Positions 6,743-16,166 of a DNA stretch of 38,495 nt are shown one piece after another. Source of the DNA: Desulfuromonadaceae bacterium (lineage in GTDB: Bacteria; Desulfobacterota; Desulfuromonadia; Geobacterales; Pseudopelobacteraceae); assembly GCA_028712665.1 (NCBI GenBank), contig JAQTRC010000024.1:1-38495 (forward strand), in the 5' to 3' direction. The notes beneath the pieces were generated by a model, which did no database searches, was not told where the DNA came from, and saw only the letters and a program-made list of their open reading frames with translations. Made by a program: the position numbers and the translations under genes. How positions within the stretch are numbered: the first letter of the stretch is position 1; the number at the start of each line of letters is the position of its first letter.

Positions 6743-9700
6743 ATGATCCTCTCCAACACATCCATCAAGCGTCCCGTATTTGCAACGGTTATGATCCTGG
6801 CCCTCGTGGTGCTCGGGATATTCTCCTATCGCCGCCTGTCGGTGGAAATGTTCCCCAATGTTGAATTTCCGCTGATTTCGATCGTAACAACCTACTCCGG
6901 CGCCAGCCCTGAGACGGTCGAGCGCGAGTTGTCGAAGAGGATCGAGGAGTCTGTCAACCAGATCGCCGGGGTGAAACATGTTTTTTCCACCTCCCGCGAG
7001 GGTGTCTCAACGGTGATGGTGCAGTTCCAGCTTGAGCAGAAGGTCAATGATGCCGCCCAGGAGGTACGGGCCAAGATCGGTTCGATACGCGGAACACTGC
7101 CGCAGGGGATTGAAGAGCCGATCATCCAGAAACTCGATTTCAATGCTGCGCCGGTGGCTGCGCTGGCGGTCCAGTCGGATTCCCTCTCGCCGCGCGACCT
7201 GACGATACTGGTTGAGAAGAAGATCAAAAAACGCTTTGAGAGCGTGGCCGGTGTAGGCAAAATAGATATGGTCGGCGGCAGGAAGCGCGAGGTCAGCGTG
7301 GAGCTCGACCCGGTGCGACTTGATGCTTTGGGCCTCGGTGTCAACGACGTGGTGGCCGGGATCCGTTCCGAGAATACCAATACCCCGCTGGGGCGGCTGA
7401 CCAAAGGCTCGTCCGAGTACCCGATGCGTATCGAAGGCAAGCCTGAGAGGGCCGAGGGGTACAGCCGCATGGCCATTGCCCAGAGAAATGGCCGTCCCAT
7501 AACGCTTGGCGAAGTGGCGCGGGTAGTGGACGGCACCGAGGAGAAACGGAGGCTGGCGCTGGTGAACGGCCGGCCGGCCATCGGTCTGGATGTCTACAAG
7601 CAGTCAGGCGGCAACGAGGTCGAACTGGTCGATACCGTGAAGAAGACCATGCTTAAAGTGCAGAATGAATTGCCCCCCGGCGTGACCTTAAGCATGGTGC
7701 GAGACGGCACCATCATGACCCGCGAGTCGCTGGCCGACGTCAAGGAAACCCTGCTGATAGGCGGTATCCTGACGGTTATGATAGTATTCTGTTTCATCAA
7801 CTCCTGGCGTTCTACCGTCATAACCGGAGTGACCCTGCCGATCTCGGTCATTTCGGCTTTCATCGTAATGAACGGCCTCGGAATGACGCTGAATGTGATG
7901 ACCCTGATGGCCCTGTCGCTGGCCATCGGCATGCTGATAGACGACGCCATCGTGGTACGGGAGAACATTGTACGGCATCTGGAAATGGGCAAGGACCACA
8001 TGGAGGCGGCGCGCTTCGGCACCTCGGAGATCGGTCTGGCTGTCTTCTCCACCTCGATGTCGATCATCGCCGTGTTCGTGCCGGTCGCCTTCATGAAGGG
8101 GATCGTGGGGCGCTTTTTCTACCAGTTCGGGATAAGCGTGGCCTTTGCCGTGCTGGTCTCGCTGTTCGTCTCATTTACCCTTGATCCGATGCTCTCCTCG
8201 CGCTGGAATGATCCCTCGATTCATTTACGGGGGAAACGGGTAGGGATTGCCCGCTACCTCGAAATCTTCAATTCCTGGTTCGATAAGAGCGCCGACAGAT
8301 ATCGGAGCGCCATCGGCTGGGCGCTGGATCACCGCAAGAGTGTCATGGCGTTTGCTTTCCTCTCCTTCGTAGCCGGTATCGTAATCTTTGGAACGCTGGA
8401 GTCATCATTCATGGCTCAGCAGGACAATGGCGAGTTTCAGATTTCCTTCAAAACCACGCCGGACGCCTCCATGGCCGAGACCGAGAACCGGATGAACGCT
8501 CTGCTTGCCGCAGTGAAAGATATCCCAGAGATCGATCACACATACTCGACTATCGGGGCAGGAGACAGCGGCACCGTGCGCGACGGCCTTATGTACGTGA
8601 AGCTGAAGGAGCGTGGCGAACGAAAAAGGAACCAGTTTGTTTTGCAGCGTGAAGTGCGGGATCGTTTCCATAAAATCGCGGGAATCACCTTCTCGATCGA
8701 GGAGGTCGGGCAGATCGGGGGGGCACAGAAACCTCTCAACGTCAACCTCAAGGGAGACGATCTGACCGTTCTGAAACAGCTCGGAGCGCGATTGAAAGAA
8801 GAACTCTACAAGGTGCCGGGCATCGTCGATCTTTCAATGACTCTTGAGAACGATATCCCGGAGTACCGCCTGAAGGTTGACCGGGATCGGGCCCTCTCCG
8901 CCGGGGTGACTACCAGTGACATAGTCGGGGCACTGGGACGTATGGTGGGGGGTGAGGCGATCAGCAGTTACGAGGATGAGGATGGCGATGCGGTGGAGGT
9001 GAGGGTTCGCCTGCCGGAGAGGTTACGCCAGAACCCGTCGCAGGTGGGGGATCTGAAGGTTTCAGTCGGCAACGGCGCCGGCGGAGTCAAACTGGTGCCG
9101 CTGGCCAGCCTCGTGAGCACCAGGGTTGCGGCCTCGCCGACCGAGATAAACCGGCGGGATCTTGCCCGTCAGGTAACCGTCAGCGCCAATCTTGACCGTT
9201 TGCCGGTCGGTACGGCGGCCAAGCATGTTGAGGCCGCCTCGAAGCGAATCAACATGCCCCCCGGCTACTCGATCAACCTGTCGGGCGAGGCCGAAGACAT
9301 GGCCGAATCGTTCGGCTACATGGGGGAGTCGCTGCTGCTGGCGGTTCTCTTCGTCTATCTGATTCTGGCCGCCCAGTTTGAATCATTTTTCGAACCGCTC
9401 GCCATCATGTTATCACTGCCGCTCTCCATCGTCGGCATGGCCGGTATGCTGAAGCTGACCGGCGACACGGTCAACATCATGTCGCTGATAGGTCTGATCA
9501 TGCTGATGGGGCTGGTGACCAAGAACGCCATTCTGTTGGTGGACTACGCCAAGGTGCTTCAGCGGCGGGACGGAATGGCTCGCCGTGAGGCGGTTATTCT
9601 GGCCGGACGCACCAGGCTCCGGCCGATTATCATGACAACTCTGGCAATGATTTTCGGCATGATGCCGCTCTTTTTTGCACTCGGCGCAGGAGCAGAAATG

Positions 9701-9841
9701 CGTGCCCCGATGGCGCGGGCTGTGGTGGGTGGACTTTTGACCTCGACCCTTTTAACCCTGCTGGTGGTGCCGGTCATGTACACGCTTATGGATGATCTGG
9801 GAGGGTGGTTGAAACAGAGATGGAAAAGGGATCATGCCTGA
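6743..9841 (+). CDS. RND (HAE1-type) efflux pump permease
   Basis: A 1032-aa inner-membrane proton-driven exporter of the AcrB/MexB superfamily. The N-terminus FATVMILALVVLGIFSYRRL forms TM1. Porter domains follow, then TM2-6 with LAIGMLIDDAIVVRENIVRH carrying the paired proton-relay aspartates (D400, D401). A second porter half and TM7-12 end with VTKNAILLVDYAKVLQRR and PIIMTTLAMIFGMMPLFFAL. Length is normal. AAGGA lies about 10 bases before the ATG. No membrane-fusion protein gene is adjacent. A TolC-like channel lies three genes downstream (12843) and an adaptor at 31394, so partners must come from there or elsewhere. It starts 49 bases after flhB and overlaps the next gene by 8 bases. The substrate cannot be predicted from sequence. 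Confidence 0.92.
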   Translation: MILSNTSIKRPVFATVMILALVVLGIFSYRRLSVEMFPNVEFPLISIVTTYSGASPETVERELSKRIEESVNQIAGVKHVFSTSREGVSTVMVQFQLEQKVNDAAQEVRAKIGSIRGTLPQGIEEPIIQKLDFNAAPVAALAVQSDSLSPRDLTILVEKKIKKRFESVAGVGKIDMVGGRKREVSVELDPVRLDALGLGVNDVVAGIRSENTNTPLGRLTKGSSEYPMRIEGKPERAEGYSRMAIAQRNGRPITLGEVARVVDGTEEKRRLALVNGRPAIGLDVYKQSGGNEVELVDTVKKTMLKVQNELPPGVTLSMVRDGTIMTRESLADVKETLLIGGILTVMIVFCFINSWRSTVITGVTLPISVISAFIVMNGLGMTLNVMTLMALSLAIGMLIDDAIVVRENIVRHLEMGKDHMEAARFGTSEIGLAVFSTSMSIIAVFVPVAFMKGIVGRFFYQFGISVAFAVLVSLFVSFTLDPMLSSRWNDPSIHLRGKRVGIARYLEIFNSWFDKSADRYRSAIGWALDHRKSVMAFAFLSFVAGIVIFGTLESSFMAQQDNGEFQISFKTTPDASMAETENRMNALLAAVKDIPEIDHTYSTIGAGDSGTVRDGLMYVKLKERGERKRNQFVLQREVRDRFHKIAGITFSIEEVGQIGGAQKPLNVNLKGDDLTVLKQLGARLKEELYKVPGIVDLSMTLENDIPEYRLKVDRDRALSAGVTTSDIVGALGRMVGGEAISSYEDEDGDAVEVRVRLPERLRQNPSQVGDLKVSVGNGAGGVKLVPLASLVSTRVAASPTEINRRDLARQVTVSANLDRLPVGTAAKHVEAASKRINMPPGYSINLSGEAEDMAESFGYMGESLLLAVLFVYLILAAQFESFFEPLAIMLSLPLSIVGMAGMLKLTGDTVNIMSLIGLIMLMGLVTKNAILLVDYAKVLQRRDGMARREAVILAGRTRLRPIIMTTLAMIFGMMPLFFALGAGAEMRAPMARAVVGGLLTSTLLTLLVVPVMYTLMDDLGGWLKQRWKRDHA

Positions 9842-11609
9842 TTTTTCTCCAAAAGTATTTCTGGATTCTTTTGGCGACGGTGCTTTTGATTCATCCTGGC
9901 GCTTCTCTGATTACCATATAACGCTCTCTGCAAACGAACCCGCCGAGGTGACACAAGTTTTGCTTGAGGTAGAGGAGGCCGTTGCATCCGGCAGATACGC
10001 CGTTGGCTTTGTCACGTACGAGGCTGCTTCGGCACTTAACCCTGACCTACCTTCACTTCCGCCGGTTGAGGGGCTTCCACTAGCCTGGTTCGCCATCTTT
10101 CGCGAACGGTATAACGTCGATGCCGGTGCGGGGCTCTCTGCATCTTCCGTAGGTGTCGAGCTTGAACCGCTGAAAACTCTTGAAGAGTACACAAAAGACG
10201 TCGATCGGATTCGAGAGTATATCGCCGCCGGCGACTGCTATCAGGTCAACCAGACCTTTCCGCTTAAGGGACGATTCAACGGCGATCCGCTTGCGCTCTA
10301 TCATCGTATCGGACGCGGACAGCGGGCGCCGTTCTGTTCGTATCTGGACACCGGCCGTTTCACCATTCTCTCGGCTTCGCCGGAACTCTTCTTTTCGCTG
10401 AAAGAGGGCAAAATCAGCACTCGCCCAATGAAGGGAACAGCCAGGCGCGGGCGCTGGGCGACGGAGGATCAGGAAGCGGCCGAACTGCTGCGGCAGAGCC
10501 CCAAGGAGCGGGCCGAAAACCTGATGATCGTCGATCTGTTGCGCAACGATCTCGGCATTCTGGCCGAAACCGGTTCCGTATCGGTAGACGCCATGTTCGA
10601 AGTGGAAACATATCCGACCGTACACCAGATGACCTCCACGATAACCGGTACTCTCAGGGAGGGCGCCGGAGTGGCGGATATCTTCCGCGCCCTTTTCCCA
10701 TGCGGCTCGGTGACCGGCGCCCCAAAAAGGCGCAGTATGGGGATTATAGAAGAGCTTGAAAGGATTCCGCGCGGCGTTTACTGCGGCGCAATCGGTTTTG
10801 TCGCCCCCGGCGGCGAGGCGCTTTTTTCGGTTGCGATCCGCACATTGCTGCTGGATCGGTCGAGCGGTGGAATCTCTCTCGGTGTGGGGAGCGGCATCAC
10901 CTGGGATTCGCTGCCGGAGCGGGAATATTCGGAGTGTCTGGACAAGGGAGCATTCGTTAACAGCATCGAAGATGATTATGGTTTGATCGAATCATTGCGG
11001 TTGGAAAACGGCGTATATACGTTGTTGAATCGCCACCTGGCCCGTCTGGAGGCATCAGCGAATTATTTCGGATTTGTCTTCGATCAGAAATCGGTTCGGC
11101 AGGAACTGCTTAACCATGCCAAAGAGATGCCGGGACTCTGCAAAACACGCCTTCTGCTCTCGCCGGACGGCTCTGTCGGGATAATTTCAGAGCCGCTGAC
11201 GGTAGATAGCGGCACCCCTTTACGAATTGCTGTCAGCGATGTCCGGGTTGATTCGTCCGATCGCTTCCGTTACCACAAGACCACCCGTCGCGAGTTGATC
11301 GACACTGCCCGCTCTGCGCGTCCGGAGTGCGACGAGCTGTTGTTCCTGAACGAGCGGGGGGAGCTGACCGAGGGGAGCTATCATACTCTGGTTGTAAAAT
11401 TGGACGGTCATCTGCTGACTCCCCCCATCTCCTCCGGGCTGTTACCGGGGGTGTTGCGGGAAGAGCTGCTTGAAAGGGGAAAGATCAGTGAGAGAATCCT
11501 CTACCCTGATGATCTCAAGAGAGCTGGAGAGTTGTGGCTGGTCAATTCGGTGCGTGGCTGGAGGCCCTCTGCAATGGTGACTCATGGAGGTAATGTATGT
11601 CAAAACTGA
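9834..11609 (+). CDS. pabBC: Bifunctional aminodeoxychorismate synthase component I / aminodeoxychorismate lyase (PabB-PabC fusion)
   Basis: A 591-aa fusion of two folate-pathway steps that make p-aminobenzoate from chorismate. Residues ~85-380 are the chorismate-binding PabB domain: NQTFPLKGRF, RPMKGTARRG with the PabB-type lysine (K200, where TrpE has Ala), ENLMIVDLLRNDLG and FPCGSVTGAPKRRSM. Residues ~385-591 are a class IV PLP-dependent lyase: YGLIESLRLENGVYTLLNRH, the PLP lysine region RYHKTTRREL (K482), ELLFLNERGELTEGSYHTL and SSGLLPGVLRE. The glutamine amidotransferase partner PabA is not in the window. The gene overlaps the upstream pump by 8 bases and the downstream cyclase by 13, so it is co-translated with functionally unrelated genes. 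Confidence 0.93.
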   Translation: MPDFSPKVFLDSFGDGAFDSSWRFSDYHITLSANEPAEVTQVLLEVEEAVASGRYAVGFVTYEAASALNPDLPSLPPVEGLPLAWFAIFRERYNVDAGAGLSASSVGVELEPLKTLEEYTKDVDRIREYIAAGDCYQVNQTFPLKGRFNGDPLALYHRIGRGQRAPFCSYLDTGRFTILSASPELFFSLKEGKISTRPMKGTARRGRWATEDQEAAELLRQSPKERAENLMIVDLLRNDLGILAETGSVSVDAMFEVETYPTVHQMTSTITGTLREGAGVADIFRALFPCGSVTGAPKRRSMGIIEELERIPRGVYCGAIGFVAPGGEALFSVAIRTLLLDRSSGGISLGVGSGITWDSLPEREYSECLDKGAFVNSIEDDYGLIESLRLENGVYTLLNRHLARLEASANYFGFVFDQKSVRQELLNHAKEMPGLCKTRLLLSPDGSVGIISEPLTVDSGTPLRIAVSDVRVDSSDRFRYHKTTRRELIDTARSARPECDELLFLNERGELTEGSYHTLVVKLDGHLLTPPISSGLLPGVLREELLERGKISERILYPDDLKRAGELWLVNSVRGWRPSAMVTHGGNVCQN

Positions 11610-12814
11610 TAGAGGAACGTATTCGCGGAACTCTCCGGGGCGCAGTCATCCTTGAGTTCCTGAAAAACTCCTTCCATTTCCCGCTGGCAAATATCCTCAT
11701 CGAACTTGTTCTGGAAGGTCCGGCCCACTACGTCCGGTCGCTCGACTTCTACGCCTCCATCGGCGCTGCCTCCATTCAGGCGTATTTTCTCGGGCGCTGG
11801 TCATACGAGGGGAAACCGCGGCCGTTTGTCGGAAATCTGATCGGTCCGCTCTTTTATTCAGTTGTAGAAATTATCACTGCCCCCGATGAGTTTTTTTCGA
11901 TGCCGTTTCACTACGCCTACTGGGGATTCGCCCTGGGCATCGGTATTATTCAAAAACTCCGCCTGATGTCAGGAGAGGAGCGGCAGGAGCTGCTGATCCT
12001 GATCGAAAACGTGATTCGCTCAGGCATTTTGGCGGTAATGTACTGGTTGATAGAGATGCTGACCGAACCGAAGTATGCTGACCTCTCCCTCTTCTTTACC
12101 AACAAGAGCCACATTTTCATGCTATCTGCCCTACTTTTTATGAGCATCATAGTAGGACTGGACGATGCCAGGTCACAGCGATTCCTGCACATTCTTCGCG
12201 GGACTACGGAACAACTGCAGACATTTTCCAACTGGCTTTTTGGCCGCAACATGCTTTCGATGGCCATGACCGATCCCGCAGCGCTCTCCCTGGTGCGCCG
12301 CGAGAGAAGCGTAATTTTCATGGATATCCGTGGGTTTACCGGATGGAGCGAGCAGCAGGAACCTGAAACAGTCGTAAAGATGCTGAACCGTTACTATGAA
12401 ACAGCGGAAACCGTTCTCGGATCATTTAATGTCATCATGCTAAAATTCACCGCCGATGAAGTCATGGCTTTCTTTGCCGATGCGGCGGAGGGGTCAAAGG
12501 CCGCTTGGAGGTTACACGGCGCCTGTACAACTGAACTGTCCGAATTCGGCCTCTCCGTCGGGACGGGCGTCAATACGGGACTGGTTGTAGAGGGGCTTTT
12601 GGGAAGCAGCGAATTGAAGCGCTACGAGATAATCGGCGATACGGTCAACACCGCAAAGCGGATCTGTTCGGCGGCAGAAAGCGGTGAATTACTCGTTTCC
12701 AAAGAGCTGTTTCTGAAAACTGAAGGGTTCTTCAAGCTTATTGAATCACGAGAGATAACGGCCAAAGGCAAAAGCGTCCCTCTGGAAGTCTGTGTAGTAG
12801 AGCTTAATAGCTAA
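11597..12814 (+). CDS. Membrane-bound class III adenylate/guanylate cyclase
   Basis: A 405-aa protein. The N-terminal half (about 30-215) has several hydrophobic segments, likely 4-6 membrane helices, of a type I do not recognise. Residues ~235-402 are a class III cyclase domain: FMDIRGFTGWSEQ gives the first metal Asp (D243), LKFTADEVMAFF the second (D287, 44 residues later, standard spacing), and IIGDTVNTAKRI the transition-state Asn (N351) and Arg (R355). The catalytic set looks complete. The position that usually holds the substrate-choosing Asp/Glu before IIGD is Arg or Tyr here (KRYEIIGD), so ATP versus GTP preference is uncertain. It overlaps pabBC by 13 bases. The regulatory input is probably through the membrane domain. 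Confidence 0.88.
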   Translation: MSKLIEERIRGTLRGAVILEFLKNSFHFPLANILIELVLEGPAHYVRSLDFYASIGAASIQAYFLGRWSYEGKPRPFVGNLIGPLFYSVVEIITAPDEFFSMPFHYAYWGFALGIGIIQKLRLMSGEERQELLILIENVIRSGILAVMYWLIEMLTEPKYADLSLFFTNKSHIFMLSALLFMSIIVGLDDARSQRFLHILRGTTEQLQTFSNWLFGRNMLSMAMTDPAALSLVRRERSVIFMDIRGFTGWSEQQEPETVVKMLNRYYETAETVLGSFNVIMLKFTADEVMAFFADAAEGSKAAWRLHGACTTELSEFGLSVGTGVNTGLVVEGLLGSSELKRYEIIGDTVNTAKRICSAAESGELLVSKELFLKTEGFFKLIESREITAKGKSVPLEVCVVELNS

Positions 12815-12842
12815 TAACAGAGAGGCAAGGAGAAAACCCTCT

Positions 12843-14231
12843 ATGCAATACTGTTCCTTTCACATTCCAGCCCGTCCGCTTATATACGATAAACTCTCCA
12901 TCTCACTGATCGGTTTCATGACATTTTTTCTGCTCTTCTCCGCATCTCCCCCTCTCCCAGGTGGAGAACGGAAGGCCCATGCCTCAGAAATCCGCACTCT
13001 GACCCTCGACCAGGCGCTCTCGATTGCAATGGAGAAAAATCGGGACATTGAAAAGGCTAAGGAGTACGCAAAATATGTACAGGGGAAATATGTCGAAGAG
13101 CGGTCGGCGGCATTGCCGCAATTTTCCCTTAACGGTTCAACAACGATTTCAAAAGATGAAAGCCAGGAAATTGCCGGATTTCCTGCTCAACGCCAGTTTG
13201 GCCGGACGGTTGACCTGAATCTTTCCCAGCAGCTTTATTCCTGGGGGAAGGTCAATGCCGCCATACGCGCCGCCGAGCTTGGACTGAAAACCGCCGATGA
13301 ACAGTTGCGGCTCTACAGGCAGGCGGCCTATCGGGATGTGACTGCGGCCTATTACGACATTCTGTTGGCCAAAGAGCTGCACAACCTGTCGATGGAGAAT
13401 CAATCGCAGAAGCAGCGCCATCTGGATGAGGCCAAACGGAAATTCAGCGCCGGGGTTGCGACCGATTACGATGTGCTGGCCGCCGAAGTCGCGGCGGACA
13501 ACGCCCGCCCTGAAGTCATCCGGACCGGGAACAGCATCCGGATAGCCCGTGAACGCTTGCGTTTCCTGCTGGCGCTGGGAGTTGAAGAGGTCGATGCGAT
13601 CGGTTCTCTGGAGCGGCCGTCTGCAGACCTGTCGATACCGTTTACCTACGAGGAGGCACTGCTCTCTGCCCGTAAAAGGCGCCCGGAACTGGCTGATCTC
13701 CGTCTTCGCATAGGTATTTATGATGAGCTGATAACCATAGCCAACGCTGATGACAAGCCGCGCCTCGATTTGAGAGGCGGTGCCGGTTGGCATTGGGCGA
13801 GTCTGGATAATCCAGCCCCAAAGTGGGAGTTGAATGGCCCCGCCTGGAATGTGGGAGTCTACCTGACGTTCCCCTTTTTCGATGGTTTAAAGGCCAGCGG
13901 CAGGGTCGCCCAGGCCAGAAGTGATCTCCGGACAAAGCAGATAGAAGAGGCGAAGCTGCTTGACGCTATTTCGCTTGAGGTTCGCGAGGCGGAATACGCG
14001 CTTAGGGAGGCTCTAGAAATTTTTCAGGCGATCTCGGGGACGGTCAAGCAGGCCGAACGGCTTGTGCTGATGGCTGAAAAGGGGTATGAGTATGGGGTCA
14101 AAATCCGGCTGGAGGTGGACGACGCGCAATTGAATCTCCTTCAGGCCAGGAGCAGTCAAGCCAGCGCGCAACGCGACTACCGGGTGGCGCGTGTTAATTA
14201 TGAGTGGGCTTCAGGTGTTGCCGGAGAGTAG
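12843..14231 (+). CDS. TolC-family outer membrane efflux channel
   Basis: A 462-aa outer-membrane factor. The N-terminus has a hydrophobic signal segment (about 18-36) and a likely cleavage after KAHA near residue 47. LTLDQALSIAMEKNRDIEKA begins the first OEP repeat, with the typical beta-strand ILLAKELHNL region and KFSAGVATDYDVLAAEVAAD. A second repeat begins near FTYEEALLSARKRRPELADL and ends at KGYEYGVKIRLEVDDAQLNL. The two repeats give the helix-hairpin tunnel of TolC. It follows the cyclase by 28 bases and precedes a permease by 12. It could serve the RND pump at 6743, the MacA-like adaptor at 31394, or the adjacent MlaE-like protein. Confidence 0.88.
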   Translation: MQYCSFHIPARPLIYDKLSISLIGFMTFFLLFSASPPLPGGERKAHASEIRTLTLDQALSIAMEKNRDIEKAKEYAKYVQGKYVEERSAALPQFSLNGSTTISKDESQEIAGFPAQRQFGRTVDLNLSQQLYSWGKVNAAIRAAELGLKTADEQLRLYRQAAYRDVTAAYYDILLAKELHNLSMENQSQKQRHLDEAKRKFSAGVATDYDVLAAEVAADNARPEVIRTGNSIRIARERLRFLLALGVEEVDAIGSLERPSADLSIPFTYEEALLSARKRRPELADLRLRIGIYDELITIANADDKPRLDLRGGAGWHWASLDNPAPKWELNGPAWNVGVYLTFPFFDGLKASGRVAQARSDLRTKQIEEAKLLDAISLEVREAEYALREALEIFQAISGTVKQAERLVLMAEKGYEYGVKIRLEVDDAQLNLLQARSSQASAQRDYRVARVNYEWASGVAGE

Positions 14232-14243
14232 AAAGAGGACAGA

Positions 14244-15023
14244 GTGAGAATGAACCCGATTGAATTCTTCGGAAATAAGATTCTGTACGCCTTTCGGATC
14301 ATAGGTGAGGTTTTGATTCTTTTATGGCGGACCGTGGTCTCGTTCCGCGAGGCACCCCGCAATATTCCTTCCATCTTTTCCCAGATCACTATTATCGGAT
14401 ATGAAACCTTGCCGGTGGCCTCGGTAATGGCTTTTTTCGTAGGGATGGTGTTGGCGTTGCAGACCGGTATGGAGCTGGCAAAGTACGGCACGCAGGAAAT
14501 TATCGGCAGTGTCGTCGGATTTTCGATGGTACGGGAACTGGGGCCGGTTATGACCAGCTTTCTGGTGGCAGGCAGGGCGGGGAGCGCTATGGCAGCGGAA
14601 ATCGGAGTCATGAAGGTCTACGAGGAGATCGATGCCCTGCAGACGCTCGATATCGATCCGGTGCGCTATCTGGCCATGCCGCGCCTGATTGCGGCGCTGA
14701 TCTGCGTCCCGGTCCTCACCATCTATGCCGATTGTGTCGGGATTGCCGGAGGAGCCATAATCAGCCACCTGCATCCACGTCTCTTCATCTCCTACGGCAC
14801 ATACATCGACTCAATTCGCCATGCGCTTAAAATCAACGAAATTGCCGTTGGCCTTACAAAATCCTTTGTTTTTGGCGGAATTATTTCACTTATTTCATGC
14901 TATGTCGGGTTCAACACCTCGGGAGGGGCCAGGGGGATCGGTGTATCGACCACACGCTCGGTGGTTCTCTCATTTATGCTGATCCTGGTGGCTGATTATT
15001 TTCTGACCAGAATCCTGATGTGA
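14244..15023 (+). CDS. MlaE-family ABC lipid-transport permease, orphan copy
   Basis: A 259-aa inner-membrane permease of the MlaE/YrbE family, which works with an ATPase (MlaF) and an MCE protein (MlaD) in phospholipid traffic. Signature: VMAFFVGMVLALQTGMELAK, MVRELGPVMTSFLVAGRAGS, AAEIGVMKVYEEIDALQTLD and GFNTSGGARGIGVSTTRSVV. GTG at 14244 is preceded by AGAGGA; ATG at 14250 is an alternative. No ATPase or MCE gene adjoins it, although a full mlaE-mlaF-mlaD set lies at 25368-28032. It is 12 bases downstream of the TolC-like gene, which is an unusual pairing. It may borrow the MlaF at 26482 or another ATPase. Confidence 0.9.
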   Translation: MRMNPIEFFGNKILYAFRIIGEVLILLWRTVVSFREAPRNIPSIFSQITIIGYETLPVASVMAFFVGMVLALQTGMELAKYGTQEIIGSVVGFSMVRELGPVMTSFLVAGRAGSAMAAEIGVMKVYEEIDALQTLDIDPVRYLAMPRLIAALICVPVLTIYADCVGIAGGAIISHLHPRLFISYGTYIDSIRHALKINEIAVGLTKSFVFGGIISLISCYVGFNTSGGARGIGVSTTRSVVLSFMLILVADYFLTRILM

Positions 15024-15056
15024 TTTCGAGTTATTGAAGTTAAACATACAATCCTT

Positions 15057-15085
15057 TTGACTCGTATTCGGGGGCGTGATAGTTT
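15057..15085 (+). promoter_or_regulatory. Possible sigma70 promoter upstream of pfkB-family gene
   Basis: TTGACT at 15057 and TAGTTT at 15080 are separated by 17 bases. The -35 is good but the -10 is weak. It falls in the 153-base gap after a long operon, where a new promoter would be expected. Confidence 0.3.
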
Positions 15086-15176
15086 GAAACTCTTTCAAAA
15101 CTGCCAATAACTCTCCCCCGGCGGGGGCGTATTCGGATGGCTATTATAAAATGCTCAAAGAGGAGAAATAAGTTAT

Positions 15177-16091
15177 ATGGGAATTGTAGTTGTTGGAACC
15201 GTTGCCTTTGATACGGTAGAAACTCCTTTTGGGCGGGGGGAAAATGTGCTGGGAGGTTCGGCCACGTATTTTTCGACTTCGGCCAGCTTCTTTACGGATG
15301 TATCGCTGGTGGCGGTAGTGGGTGAAGATTTTCCTGAAGAACATGTCACTTTTCTTCAATCGCGAGACATTGACACTGCAGGTCTTCAGCGCATTCCGGG
15401 CAAGACCTTCCATTGGACCGGCCGCTACGGTTTCGATCTGAACGAGGCCCAGACTCTGGATACCCAGCTTAACGTGCTGATGGAGTTTCAGCCGAATCTC
15501 CCCGAATCCTATCGGGATGCCGACTATCTCTTCCTGGCCAATATCGATCCGGACCTGCAGATGCAGGTGCTGGAGCAGGTTAGAAAGCCAAAACTGGTGG
15601 CTTGCGACACCATGAATTTCTGGATATCCTCCAAGCCCGAGGCACTGAAGAAGGTTCTGCAAAAAGTGGATATCGTGGTCATAAATGAAGGTGAGGCGCG
15701 CCAGTTTACCGGCGAAGCCAATCTGGTCAGGGCGGCGCGCCAGATTATCTCCCTTGGCTGCCGGCGATTGGTCGTCAAACGGGGAGAGTACGGTGTGCTT
15801 ATGTTCACCGCCGATTCTGTCTTTGCAGCGCCTGCCTATCCACTGGAGGATGTTTTCGATCCGACCGGCGCCGGCGATACCTTTGCCGGCGGTTTTATGG
15901 GATACCTTGCCAATACCGGAGATTTGTCTGAAGAGGGTCTCCGGCAGGCGATCGTTTTCGGCAGCGTGATGGCTTCTTTCAACGTGGAGGATTTCAGCCT
16001 CAACCGGATGAAACGTTTGGAATACAGGGAAATCGAGGCCCGTTACAGGAGCTTCAAGTCGCTTACCAACTTCAGGGATATTAGTTTTTAG
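15177..16091 (+). CDS. PfkB-family carbohydrate/nucleoside kinase
   Basis: A 304-aa ribokinase-like cytoplasmic kinase. VVVGTVAFDTVETPFGR opens the first strand, with the substrate lid region GENVLGGSATYFS. The C-terminal PfkB signature DPTGAGDTFAGGFMGYLA holds the catalytic base D234 and the anion hole. VINEGEARQFTGE is also typical. Length is usual for the family. AGAGGAGA precedes the ATG. The substrate (ribose, adenosine, fructose phosphate or other) cannot be decided; the compact N-terminus suggests a nucleoside or sugar kinase rather than phosphofructokinase. It stands apart from neighbours by 153 bases upstream and 75 downstream. Confidence 0.87.
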   Translation: MGIVVVGTVAFDTVETPFGRGENVLGGSATYFSTSASFFTDVSLVAVVGEDFPEEHVTFLQSRDIDTAGLQRIPGKTFHWTGRYGFDLNEAQTLDTQLNVLMEFQPNLPESYRDADYLFLANIDPDLQMQVLEQVRKPKLVACDTMNFWISSKPEALKKVLQKVDIVVINEGEARQFTGEANLVRAARQIISLGCRRLVVKRGEYGVLMFTADSVFAAPAYPLEDVFDPTGAGDTFAGGFMGYLANTGDLSEEGLRQAIVFGSVMASFNVEDFSLNRMKRLEYREIEARYRSFKSLTNFRDISF

Positions 16092-16166
16092 TCGTACCCT
16101 TCTGATCCATTGACAAATTTTGCGAGTTTGCCGACATTTGAAAACGGTCTGCACTAAGGTAGCGAG

